DNA from: JAOABC01 sp041287495
GTDB taxonomy: Bacteria > Aquificota > Aquificia > Aquificales > Hydrogenothermaceae
Direction: 5' to 3'
NCBI GenBank assembly: GCA_041287495.1
Contig: JBEULE010000010.1
Coordinates: 1 to 29,007, forward strand
DNA length: 29,007 bases
Below the pieces are notes generated by a model. That model saw nothing but the letters and a program-made list of their open reading frames with translations, did no database searches and was not told the DNA's origin. This document shows positions 15,283 through 22,181 of this stretch, in pieces. The position numbers and the translations under genes were made by a program. How positions within the stretch are numbered: position 1 is the first letter of the stretch; each line of letters opens with the position of its first letter.

Positions 15283-15555
15283 ATGTTTGAATTTAAAATT
15301 GCGGTGTTCAATCTTCTGAACACCGCTCTTGAAGTTTATAAATGGATTGTTATATTATCTGCTTTAATATCTTTTGTCAATCCAGATCCTTACAATCCTG
15401 TAGTTAAAATCTTACGTAATCTTACAGAGCCAGTTTACAGAAAAATAAGACAGTTGATTCCAACTGTTTACTATAATATAGATTTTGCTCCGTTTATAGT
15501 GATCTTGTTTATCTATATAGCTCAAAGATTACTATCTGTCTTGATATTTTCTTAG
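15283..15555 (+). CDS. YggT family membrane protein
   Basis: A 90-residue hydrophobic protein from the ATG at 15283. Two membrane helices are likely (about residues 8-30 and 65-88), with the family motif FVNPDPYNPVVKILRNLTEPVYRKIRQLIP and DFAPFIVILFI between and after them. YggT proteins are conserved small inner-membrane proteins whose biochemical role is not established. An upstream in-frame GTG at 15277 is possible, but AGGTGA fits the ATG better. Codons 7-15 encode a perfect 10-bp inverted repeat. Its stop overlaps the convergent LptF/G gene. Confidence 0.85.
   Translation: MFEFKIAVFNLLNTALEVYKWIVILSALISFVNPDPYNPVVKILRNLTEPVYRKIRQLIPTVYYNIDFAPFIVILFIYIAQRLLSVLIFS
15301..15326 (+). promoter_or_regulatory. 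Perfect 10-bp hairpin inside the start of the yggT-type gene
   Basis: GCGGTGTTCA (15301-15310) and TGAACACCGC (15317-15326) form an uninterrupted 10-bp stem with a 6-base loop, 25 bases after the rplQ stop. Six of the ten pairs are G-C, striking in this A+T-rich region. No proper T-run follows (TCTTGAAG), so it is not a standard terminator. It could stabilise the 3' end of the ribosomal mRNA, attenuate it, or reduce translation of the membrane-protein gene. Confidence 0.5.
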
Positions 15556-16625
15556 ATTTCTAAATTTCTATCAATTCTTCTTAGAGATAAAAATCCTATA
15601 ACCGCAAATATTACATCTATTGAAGCTATAAATTCATAACGTATATTTCCGGCTTCTGCTATTGAAGAAAGTATTGCTATAGAATACCAATAAAATAGCA
15701 CTCCTAAAAATCCGATAAATATGTATCTATAACTACTTTTCCAAAAGAAAGATATAGCAAATATTACCAGAATTAGAGGAGATATAACTGTAGCAACCTT
15801 TTGCATAAATTTACTCCAAAAGTAAGAAGATTCATAACCATACTTTTGAGATATTTTAGCAATTTTATAAAATTCTAAAATTGATACCGGTTTTTTCTGC
15901 TTTATTAATTTTTTCAGCTCGTCCTCATCTATATTTATAGATATATCTGTATATTTGTTAATATCTTCTATTTTTATACTGTCTAAGGCAGGAACCGATA
16001 CATACTTTCCTTTTTCGCCATAAATTCTGTTATTTTCTATTTTAAACTCTTCTAATTCTATTTCTTTTATTGGTTTTAACTCTTTATCAAACTCTAAATA
16101 TATCAATCCTTTTCCTGTTTTTGTTTGAAAATCTAAAAAATCCAAGTATAAGAAAGAATTTTCTTTGACTTTAAGCCAGAGGTTGTAGGTAACAGTTTTT
16201 TGATTTTCTTCTTTAATATCTTTAAGTTTGAGGTAGAAATTCTGTGATAGAGGAACAGTTTTTGGCATTATATACTCTAAGTTAATAATCTGTAGTATTG
16301 TTATTAATCCGGAAATTATTATAAATATAGTGCTTAGATAAGTAGGAGATATTCCATTTAGAAAAATTGGGTAAATTTCTCTGTTTTTTTTTATATCTTT
16401 TATTACCAAGAAAGTAGAAACTAAAATAGAGAGTGGAATTATATAGTAAGCGTTTTCAGGAATTTTTGATATAAGATAGAGTGATATAAGCTCAAAACTC
16501 ATTATTTTTACTTTTCTGAATATCTCAATAGATTCAACGAGGATAGATGTGATGGTAAATGCTGGAAATAAAACAAAAAAGTAATCTAAAGTTTTTTTAA
16601 ATATATACCTATGTAAAATCTTCAT
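15552..16625 (-). CDS. LptF/LptG family lipopolysaccharide export permease
   Basis: A 357-residue YjgP/YjgQ-type permease. Membrane helices lie at about residues 12-32, 55-75 and 95-120, then a large periplasmic domain (about 130-265) rich in beta-type segments, then three more helices from about residue 280 (VISPLILVIFAISFFW, YIFIGFLGVLFYWYS, FIASIDVIFAVIGFLSL). The family forms LptB2FG, the inner-membrane ABC exporter that lifts LPS to the Lpt bridge. I cannot decide between LptF and LptG from sequence alone. It starts one base into the mlaE stop (TAATG) and ends overlapping the convergent yggT gene by 4 bases. Presence implies an LPS-bearing diderm. Confidence 0.85.
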   Translation of the reverse strand: MKILHRYIFKKTLDYFFVLFPAFTITSILVESIEIFRKVKIMSFELISLYLISKIPENAYYIIPLSILVSTFLVIKDIKKNREIYPIFLNGISPTYLSTIFIIISGLITILQIINLEYIMPKTVPLSQNFYLKLKDIKEENQKTVTYNLWLKVKENSFLYLDFLDFQTKTGKGLIYLEFDKELKPIKEIELEEFKIENNRIYGEKGKYVSVPALDSIKIEDINKYTDISINIDEDELKKLIKQKKPVSILEFYKIAKISQKYGYESSYFWSKFMQKVATVISPLILVIFAISFFWKSSYRYIFIGFLGVLFYWYSIAILSSIAEAGNIRYEFIASIDVIFAVIGFLSLRRIDRNLEI

Positions 16626-17368
16626 TAGTATATGATGGATGTTAAGAAGTAATCAAATATAAGTATTAAAACGGAGGCAACAACTACCGCTGTTGTTGTG
16701 CTTCTTCCCACACCTTCCGCACCACCTCTTGTTATATAGCCAAAGTAAGCTGTTACTATACTTAATATTCCACCAAAGAATGCTGCTTTGCATAAACCTC
16801 CGGCAATGTCCTTTATCTCTGTAAAATCTTTAAGTTTTTCCCAATACATGTAATCATTTACTCCGTAAATATATACGGCTGTAAAATAACCTCCTATAAC
16901 TCCAGCAATGTAAGATAGAACTGTTAAAGCTGGTACCATAAGGATAGCAGCTATAAACCTAGGAGCTACTAAATATCTAAGTGGATTAACAGCCATAACT
17001 TCAAGGGCATCTATCTGTTCGGTTATTCTCATTGTCCCTATATTTGCCGCAATTGCTGAACCAGACCTTGCTGTAACAAGTAGAGCGACTAAAACTGGTG
17101 ACAACTCCCTTGCAAGTGATAGGGAAACAAGAGCTCCCATTAGAAATTCTGCATTAAATTTGTGAAAAGTTGGATAAGTTTCTACTACGAGAACACCACC
17201 TGTGAAGAAACCGGTAAGTAATATAAGAAGAGAAGCATTTACACCAATCTCCTCCATAAATTTTAATATATGTTTAATCTTCGGTGGTTTTTTTAAAATA
17301 GTAATCAATGTTTTTAGAAGAAAAATTGTTATCTCACCGGTGTGTTCAATAAACTTTTTTAAAAACAT
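16625..17368 (-). CDS. mlaE: MlaE-family lipid ABC transporter permease
   Basis: A 247-residue MlaE/permease protein with the family core FTGGVLVVETYPTF..FLMGALVSLSLARELSPVLVALLVTARSGSAIAANIGTMRITEQIDALEVMAVNPLRYLVAPRFIAAILMVPALTVL and GGAEGVGRSTTTAVVVASVLIL near the end. Five to six membrane segments are expected. The family moves phospholipids between inner and outer membrane with an ATPase (MlaF) and an MCE protein (MlaD); neither is seen nearby. The ATG at 17368 shares a base with the dnaB stop (TGATG), so the TTG three bases earlier is not needed. Confidence 0.93.
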   Translation of the reverse strand: MFLKKFIEHTGEITIFLLKTLITILKKPPKIKHILKFMEEIGVNASLLILLTGFFTGGVLVVETYPTFHKFNAEFLMGALVSLSLARELSPVLVALLVTARSGSAIAANIGTMRITEQIDALEVMAVNPLRYLVAPRFIAAILMVPALTVLSYIAGVIGGYFTAVYIYGVNDYMYWEKLKDFTEIKDIAGGLCKAAFFGGILSIVTAYFGYITRGGAEGVGRSTTTAVVVASVLILIFDYFLTSIIY

Positions 17369-18780
17369 CAAAACTCTACTCCATCTTCTGATTCTGTATA
17401 ATCTGTAAAATCCTCATTACTTTTACTCTCTTCTATTATATCAGTTTTTGAAGCTAAGTTTTCAAACTTGGTTATTTCTTTTATGAAAACTAAATTTACT
17501 ATTCCTGTAGGTCCGTTTCTCTGTTTTGCTATTATTATCTCTGCTAATCCTTCTTCTTGGGGAGTTGGATTTTTCTTGTAGTACTCTGGTCTGTGTATAA
17601 ACATAACAAGGTCTGCATCCTGTTCTATTGCTCCGCTTTCTCTTAGGTCTGCAAGTTGTGGTCTTTTGTCTGCTCTCATCTCTGTTTGTCTTGATAACTG
17701 TGCTAATGCTATTACTGGAATACCAAGTTCTTTAGCTAAAGCTTTTAAACTTCGGGATATTTCAGCTACTTCTTGCTGTCTATTCTCTGACCTTCTTCCT
17801 GATGATAGAAGTTGTAGGTAGTCTACTACTATTAACTTTATATCTGCTTCTTTCTTTAATCTCCTTGCTTTTGCTTTTAAATCAAGTATAGATATAGATG
17901 CTGTATCATCTATATATAACGGAGCATTCATCATCTTTAGAGAAACTTCTGCTATTCTTGTTAACTCTTCTTGAGATAAAAAGCCTGATCTTATCTTTCT
18001 TAAAGGTATTTTACTTTCCTCTCCTAGTAATCTCATAGCTATTTGTTCCTTTGACATTTCTAAGGAGAAAAAAGCAGTAGGTATGTTTTCTACAACTGAT
18101 AGGTGATGAAGTATGGATAGTGCAAATGAAGTTTTTCCCATACCTGGTCTTGCTGCTATTATTACAAGGTCTCCGGGATGAAATCCTGTGGTAAGTCTGT
18201 CTATCTCATAAAATCCTGTTGGTATTCCTGTAATTACAGTTTCTCTCTTGGCAAGTTCATTGATGATGATAAGAGTTTCTTTTAAAACTTCAGAAAAGTG
18301 ATAATAGGCTGTTATCTCTTTATTTTCTGTTATACTGAATATAAGATTTTCTGCTTCTTCTAGTAAAGAATCTATATCTCTTGTTTTTCCTTTCGCTTTT
18401 TGAATGATTGTTTGGGCTACTTCAATTAAGGACCTTAATATTCTCTTTTCTCTTAAGACATTTACCACTTGCTGTAAAACAGCAGGAACTGCTGCTTCTT
18501 CAACAAGTAGTTTTATATAATCGAGTCCTCCAACTTTTTCGTAATTTCCTGTCTTTTCTAAGTAAACTTTTATCAGAGATAGGTCAATTGGAAAGCCATC
18601 TGTGTATATAGAGTAGAATATATTGAAAAGTATTCTGTTTCTCTCTAAGAAAAAATCATCAGGTTTTAGATTTGAAAATATGAATTCTGTTTGGTCTGGA
18701 TAAGTTATTATAGCACCAAGGACAGCCCTCTCTAACTCTTCATCGTAAGGAAGAGAGAGCTCGTCCTTATTCAGTTCCAT
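17368..18780 (-). CDS. dnaB: Replicative DNA helicase DnaB
   Basis: A 470-residue hexameric helicase that unwinds DNA ahead of the replisome. The N-terminal DnaG-interacting domain opens LPYDEELERAVLGAII, and the RecA-like domain has Walker A ARPGMGKTSFAL, then FFSLEMSKEQIAMRLL, Walker B-like LIVVDYLQLL, and DLRESGAIEQDADLVMFIHRPEYY. No intein is seen. The ATG is one base after the rplI stop and no ribosome-binding site is visible (CTCAATAAA), so translation is probably coupled to rplI. The rplI-dnaB order is widespread in bacteria. Confidence 0.97.
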   Translation of the reverse strand: MELNKDELSLPYDEELERAVLGAIITYPDQTEFIFSNLKPDDFFLERNRILFNIFYSIYTDGFPIDLSLIKVYLEKTGNYEKVGGLDYIKLLVEEAAVPAVLQQVVNVLREKRILRSLIEVAQTIIQKAKGKTRDIDSLLEEAENLIFSITENKEITAYYHFSEVLKETLIIINELAKRETVITGIPTGFYEIDRLTTGFHPGDLVIIAARPGMGKTSFALSILHHLSVVENIPTAFFSLEMSKEQIAMRLLGEESKIPLRKIRSGFLSQEELTRIAEVSLKMMNAPLYIDDTASISILDLKAKARRLKKEADIKLIVVDYLQLLSSGRRSENRQQEVAEISRSLKALAKELGIPVIALAQLSRQTEMRADKRPQLADLRESGAIEQDADLVMFIHRPEYYKKNPTPQEEGLAEIIIAKQRNGPTGIVNLVFIKEITKFENLASKTDIIEESKSNEDFTDYTESEDGVEF

Positions 18781-18781
18781 T

Positions 18782-19225
18782 TTATTGAGGTATAACGTTC
18801 AATTTGATAGTAGCAGATACTTCTGGATGCAGTCTTATCTGTATGTTGTATCCACCTATATTTCTTATAGGGTTTCTCAACATAATTTTCTTTTTATCGA
18901 TATCAAATCCTTTTTCTTTAAGTTTATCTGCTATATCTGTTGTTGTAACAGAACCGTACATTTTTCCAGTTACACCTATAGGTCTTGTTATCTCTATCTC
19001 AACACCGTCTAATTTTTGAGCTATCTCTAAAGCTTTCTCTTTCTCTCTCTGTAATTTTCTTGACTTTTGAGCAAGTAGAGCTTTTATATGTTTTAAGTTA
19101 TCTTCTGTAGCTTCTACAGCAAGTCCTTTTGGTATCAAAAAGTTTCTAGCAAAACCTCTTTTAACTTCTATTATATCTCCAAAACTTCCCCAGCCTTCAA
19201 CGTCCTTAACTAATACAACTTTCAT
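18782..19225 (-). CDS. rplI: 50S ribosomal protein L9
   Basis: A 147-residue L9: the N-terminal domain MKVVLVKDVEGWGSFGDIIEVKRGFARNFLIPKGLAVEAT binds 23S rRNA, a long lysine/glutamate helix follows (about residues 40-75), then the C-terminal domain with GKMYGSVTTTDIADKLKEKGFDIDKKKIML. Length is standard. AAAAGGAGG precedes the ATG. L9 affects reading-frame maintenance. Confidence 0.97.
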   Translation of the reverse strand: MKVVLVKDVEGWGSFGDIIEVKRGFARNFLIPKGLAVEATEDNLKHIKALLAQKSRKLQREKEKALEIAQKLDGVEIEITRPIGVTGKMYGSVTTTDIADKLKEKGFDIDKKKIMLRNPIRNIGGYNIQIRLHPEVSATIKLNVIPQ

Positions 19226-19246
19226 ACTTTTCCTCCTTTTGAGTTG

Positions 19247-19486
19247 TTATGCAATTACATAAGGGATTAAAGCAAGCTGTCTTGCTTTCTTTATCTCAAC
19301 AGTAAGTTTTCTTTGGTGTTTAGCACATGTTCCGGATATTCTCCTTGGAATAATCTTTCCTCTTTCAGAGATATACTCTTTCAGGGTGTCAATATCTTTA
19401 TAATTAGGTTCTTTCTGTTCTGCACAGAATTTGCAGTATTTTTTTCTCTTTTGAAAGAAAGGTTTATTTTGAGTTTGTGTAGCCAT
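19247..19486 (-). CDS. rpsR: 30S ribosomal protein S18, cysteine-rich (C+) form
   Basis: A 79-residue S18 with YCKFCAEQK, DTLKEYISERGKIIPRRISGTCAKHQRKLTVEIKKARQLALIPYV. Cys18, Cys21, Cys54 and His57 form a possible zinc site (CxxC..CxxH), as known in the C+ form of S18. S18 pairs with S6 on the 30S platform. AAAGGAGG precedes the ATG. Confidence 0.97.
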   Translation of the reverse strand: MATQTQNKPFFQKRKKYCKFCAEQKEPNYKDIDTLKEYISERGKIIPRRISGTCAKHQRKLTVEIKKARQLALIPYVIA

Positions 19487-19509
19487 TTTTCCTCCTTTAA
19501 AAATTTTTT

Positions 19510-19920
19510 TTAAAATGGAACATCTTCATCAGACTCTAAATCTAGTTTTAATGGTTCTTCATTAAAAGATTCTACTTGAGGGGATTGATTATTAGAAGGT
19601 TTTGACAGGATGGAAACTTTTTCTGCAACTATCTTAACCTTACTTCTCTTCTCTCCCTTGTTTGTTTCCCACTTATCCTGTCTCAACGACCCCTCAATAT
19701 AAACTTGATATCCTTTATTCAGGGAGTTTCCAACTCTCTCTGCCAGATTACCAAAAGTCTCTATATCGAAGAAATATGTCTCTTCTTGCCAGTTTCCACT
19801 TTTGTCTTTGAAATTTCTGTTTACAGCCAAAGTGAAAGAAGTAACTTGCATACCGCTTGGAAGGTATCTAACTTCCGGATTCTTTGTAAGCCTACCTATA
19901 ATGATAACTTTATTTATCAT
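19510..19920 (-). CDS. ssb: Single-stranded DNA-binding protein
   Basis: A 136-residue SSB. The OB fold reads MINKVIIIGRLTKNPEVRYLPSGMQVTSFTLAVNRNFKDKSGNWQEETYFFDIETFGNLAERVGNSLNKGYQVYIEGSLRQDKWETNKGEKRSKVKIVAEKVSIL, followed by a short disordered linker and the acidic tip ESDEDVPF, which in this family binds DNA repair and replication partners. A GGAG eight bases before the ATG serves as ribosome-binding site. The rpsF-ssb-rpsR-rplI order is conserved across many phyla. Confidence 0.97.
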   Translation of the reverse strand: MINKVIIIGRLTKNPEVRYLPSGMQVTSFTLAVNRNFKDKSGNWQEETYFFDIETFGNLAERVGNSLNKGYQVYIEGSLRQDKWETNKGEKRSKVKIVAEKVSILSKPSNNQSPQVESFNEEPLKLDLESDEDVPF

Positions 19921-19938
19921 GATACTTTCTCCATAAAG

Positions 19939-20256
19939 TTAAGCAACTTCTTGAGTAGCCACTTTAGGTTTCTTTATTTTCATGTTTAGGAACCTTATAA
20001 CATCCTCATCTATACGTAGATTATACTCCAGTGTAGTAGGTAGTTTTGAGTTTGCAGTTTCGTAGTTAAATATAAAGTAGTATCCGGAGTTAAACTTTTG
20101 AATAGGATAAGCAAGATTTCTTTTTCCCCACTTCATTAGGTTTGTTACAGTTCCTTGATTCTGCTGAATCAAGTTTTGAATACTTTCAACCTTCCCGTTT
20201 AACTCTTCGTCCGACAAGGTCGGCTTAAGGACCACAACAAGCTCATAACTTCTCAT
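19939..20256 (-). CDS. rpsF: 30S ribosomal protein S6
   Basis: A 105-residue S6: MRSYELVVVLKPTLSDEELNGKVESIQNLIQQNQGTVTNLMKWGKRNLAYPIQKFNSGYYFIFNYET, a ferredoxin-like fold that pairs with S18. AAAAGGAGG lies before the ATG. In other bacteria the S6-S18 complex represses rpsF through a leader RNA with a bulged CCG; the 62-base leader here holds two small hairpins but no CCG. Confidence 0.96.
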   Translation of the reverse strand: MRSYELVVVLKPTLSDEELNGKVESIQNLIQQNQGTVTNLMKWGKRNLAYPIQKFNSGYYFIFNYETANSKLPTTLEYNLRIDEDVIRFLNMKIKKPKVATQEVA

Positions 20257-20261
20257 CTACA

Positions 20262-20318
20262 TACCTCCTTTTGGATGATTTTTTAATCAGCCTTCCTTCT
20301 TAGAAGGAAAGCAAGGAT
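20262..20318 (-). promoter_or_regulatory. Two small hairpins in the rpsF leader
   Basis: On the minus strand the pth-rpsF gap contains TTCCTTC-TAA-GAAGGAA (20309-20293), a 7-bp stem with a 3-base loop, followed at once by TGATT-AAAA-AATCA (plus-strand bases about 20288-20275), a 5-bp stem. The ribosome-binding site AAAAGGAGG comes next. There is no U-tract after the first stem. It may be a leader control element, a processing site, or chance. Confidence 0.35.
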
Positions 20319-20885
20319 TTACAACACATTCTTATTACAACTATTCATGGCTTTATCTACACCATATTTTAACACGTTTACAACGCACTCTTCACAGTGA
20401 GACAAAACCTTCTCAACTATAAGCTCCTCATCTTTACTAAAAGGGGAGAGAACATAATCAGAAACTTCTTCCTTGTTCTGTGGCCTTCCTATTCCTACTC
20501 TAACTCTTGGAAAGTTTTCTGTCTTAATCATATCAATTATAGATTTAATTCCTCTATGTCCACCACTTGATCCGTTTTTTCTTAGTTTTACAGTTCCTAG
20601 TGGTAGGTCTAAATCGTCATATATAACCAAAATCTCTTCCGGTTTTAAGTTGTAATCTTCCATTATGTTTAAAACAGCATTTCCGCTTAAATTCATATAA
20701 GTTTGTGGTTTTGCTAAAATAACATTGTAATCATTACATTCATATAGGTGGGAAAAAGCTTTTTCTTTCTTTTTCCCACAGTTTAACCTCTTTACAAGCT
20801 TGTCTATAACCATAAAACCTATGTTATGCCTTGTTTTTTTATACTTCTCGCCGGGATTTCCAAGTCCCACAATAGCTTTTATCAT
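20319..20885 (-). CDS. pth: Peptidyl-tRNA hydrolase
   Basis: A 188-residue Pth that frees tRNA from prematurely released peptidyl-tRNA. Family motifs are clear: IVGLGNPGEKYKKTRHNIGFMVID with the catalytic His, LAKPQTYMNLSGNAV, YDDLDLPLGTVKLRKNGSSGGHRGIKSI, FPRVRVGIGRP and VLSPFSKDE. The start is five bases after the rplY stop. GGAG about 16 bases upstream is too distant to be a good ribosome-binding site, so coupling to rplY is likely. The rplY-pth pair is common. Confidence 0.97.
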   Translation of the reverse strand: MIKAIVGLGNPGEKYKKTRHNIGFMVIDKLVKRLNCGKKKEKAFSHLYECNDYNVILAKPQTYMNLSGNAVLNIMEDYNLKPEEILVIYDDLDLPLGTVKLRKNGSSGGHRGIKSIIDMIKTENFPRVRVGIGRPQNKEEVSDYVLSPFSKDEELIVEKVLSHCEECVVNVLKYGVDKAMNSCNKNVL

Positions 20886-20890
20886 CTATG

Positions 20891-21481
20891 TTAAGCTGAA
20901 GCTCCTGCTGTTTCTTCTTCTGTTACTTCAATTTCAGGTTCAGAAACTACGGCAACAGTCTCATCTGCTGGAGTCATTATTCTTACTCCCTCTATAGGAG
21001 GTATATCTCTAACGTGTAAAACCTCACCAAGTCCAAGATTAGATACATCTATTGTAATCTTCTCAGGAATATTTCTTGGTGTTGTTCTTATTACAATTGA
21101 ATGTAAGTGAGGTTCAAAGATTCCACCAACCTCTAATCCCTTTGGTCTTCCCACAAACTCAACAGGAACCTCTACGTCAATCTCTACACCATGGGTTACT
21201 TCGTAAAGGTCAACATGTATAGGTTCATCTCCAAGATAGTTATACTGTATATCTTTTAATATACATAGTTTTGGATTTTCATCACCTTCAACTAACACAT
21301 TAATAAAGAAGAGTCCCTTAGGCCTTCTTAAAAGATCTTTTTTGCTGATGTAAACTGATACATTAGGGTGACCTTTACCATAAAGTTCGGCAGGTATGTA
21401 TCCTTCTATCCTTTTTTGTTTTACTTCTGACTTTCTTCCTTTCTTTCTCGGTAATGCCTTCCATTCTATAGTCTGGATCAT
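20891..21481 (-). CDS. rplY: 50S ribosomal protein L25, CTC form
   Basis: A 196-residue protein with an N-terminal L25 domain (KGRKSEVKQKRIEGYIPAELYGKGHPNVSVYISKKDL.., then ILKDIQYNYLGDEPIHVDLYEV) and a C-terminal TL5/CTC domain (VPVEFVGRPKGLEVGGIFEPHLHSIVIRTTPRNIPEKITIDVSNLGLGEVLHVRDI). It binds 5S rRNA. It ends with an acidic tail (EPEIEVTEEETAGASA). CTC-form L25 is a general stress protein in Bacillus. GCAAGGAGG precedes the ATG. First gene of the minus-strand operon. Confidence 0.95.
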   Translation of the reverse strand: MIQTIEWKALPRKKGRKSEVKQKRIEGYIPAELYGKGHPNVSVYISKKDLLRRPKGLFFINVLVEGDENPKLCILKDIQYNYLGDEPIHVDLYEVTHGVEIDVEVPVEFVGRPKGLEVGGIFEPHLHSIVIRTTPRNIPEKITIDVSNLGLGEVLHVRDIPPIEGVRIMTPADETVAVVSEPEIEVTEEETAGASA

Positions 21482-21516
21482 TTACAGCCTCCTTGCTTAA
21501 ATTTAAACAGACAAAA

Positions 21517-21545
21517 ATTATACCATATTTTATGAAATTTTTAAA
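21517..21545 (-). promoter_or_regulatory. Extended -10 promoter for the rplY operon
   Basis: On the minus strand TATAAT lies at 21522-21517, preceded by TGG (21525-21523), an extended -10 (TGnTATAAT). TTTAAA at 21545-21540 lies 17 bases further upstream as a partial -35. The predicted start near 21510 leaves about 28 bases of leader before the rplY ATG at 21481. The pattern fits general sigma-70 promoters. Confidence 0.65.
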
Positions 21546-21557
21546 ATGTGATATAAT
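21529..21557 (+). promoter_or_regulatory. Extended -10 promoter for rpmI-rplT-pheST
   Basis: TATAAT at 21552-21557 is preceded by TG at 21549-21550 (TGaTATAAT, a perfect extended -10). TTTATG at 21529-21534 lies 17 bases upstream as a weak -35. The predicted start near 21564 is about 28 bases before the rpmI ATG. The element interleaves with the opposite promoter for rplY. Confidence 0.65.
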
Positions 21558-21591
21558 TATGATTTCAATTTTAAGAAAGGAGGATAACTGT

Positions 21592-21795
21592 ATGGCAAAG
21601 GTTAAAATGAAAACCAATAGAACAGCAGCTAAGAGATTGAAGATAACTGCAAAAGGAAAGGTCAAGTATTCAAAAGGTGGAGTTTCTCACTACAACACAA
21701 AGAAATCTCAAAAGAGAAAGAGACAGGGAAGAAAACCTCAGTATGTTCCTAAAGAAATTGAACATAAAGTTAAAGCATTACTACCAAACGCTTAA
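21592..21795 (+). CDS. rpmI: 50S ribosomal protein L35
   Basis: A 67-residue L35 from the ATG at 21592: MAKVKMKTNRTAAKRLKITAKGKVKYSKGGVSHYNTKKSQKRKRQGRKPQYVPKEIEHKVKALLPNA. The upstream frame extension to 21493 is rejected, as it crosses both promoters and AAAGGAGG (21576-21583) is ideally spaced to the ATG. rpmI usually follows infC; here it heads its own transcript with a very short leader. Confidence 0.96.
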   Translation: MAKVKMKTNRTAAKRLKITAKGKVKYSKGGVSHYNTKKSQKRKRQGRKPQYVPKEIEHKVKALLPNA

Positions 21796-21815
21796 TTTAA
21801 AGGAGGTATGAAGAT

Positions 21816-22169
21816 ATGAGAGTAAAAGGTCCATCATCTAAGAAACATAAGAAGAAGATTTTAAAACTTGCAAAAGGTTACTATGGTCAAAAGCATAGAA
21901 GTTACAGAAGAGCCAAAGAGCAGGTTATGCACTCTCTTACCTATGCTTATAGGGATAGAAGAGATAGAAAGAGACAGTTTAGATCTCTTTGGATTACAAG
22001 AATAAATATAGCTGCAAGATTAAATGGTTTAAATTACAGTCAGTTTATGCACGGTCTTAAGAAAGCTGGAATAGAGCTTGATAGAAAGATTCTTGCAGAT
22101 ATGGCTGTAAACGATATGGAGGCTTTCTCTAAGTTGGTTCAAACTGCAAAAGAAGCTTTAGTTGCTTGA
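21816..22169 (+). CDS. rplT: 50S ribosomal protein L20
   Basis: A 117-residue L20: MRVKGPSSKKHKKKILKLAKGYYGQKHRSYRRAKEQVMHSLTYAYRDRRDRKRQFRSLWITRINIAARLNGLNYSQFMHGLKKAGIELDRKILADMAVND. L20 is essential for early 50S assembly and in other bacteria represses rpmI-rplT through a leader RNA. The first line of the family (often MARVKRG) is here MRVKGPS. AAAGGAGG precedes the start. Confidence 0.97.
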   Translation: MRVKGPSSKKHKKKILKLAKGYYGQKHRSYRRAKEQVMHSLTYAYRDRRDRKRQFRSLWITRINIAARLNGLNYSQFMHGLKKAGIELDRKILADMAVNDMEAFSKLVQTAKEALVA

Positions 22170-22181
22170 TGAGGTTTTAGG

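Noticed and set aside
20257..20318. S6-S18 responsive leader of rpsF
   Set aside because: Two small hairpins exist, but the bulged CCG characteristic of the known motif is absent on the rpsF strand, so I list them only as unnamed hairpins.
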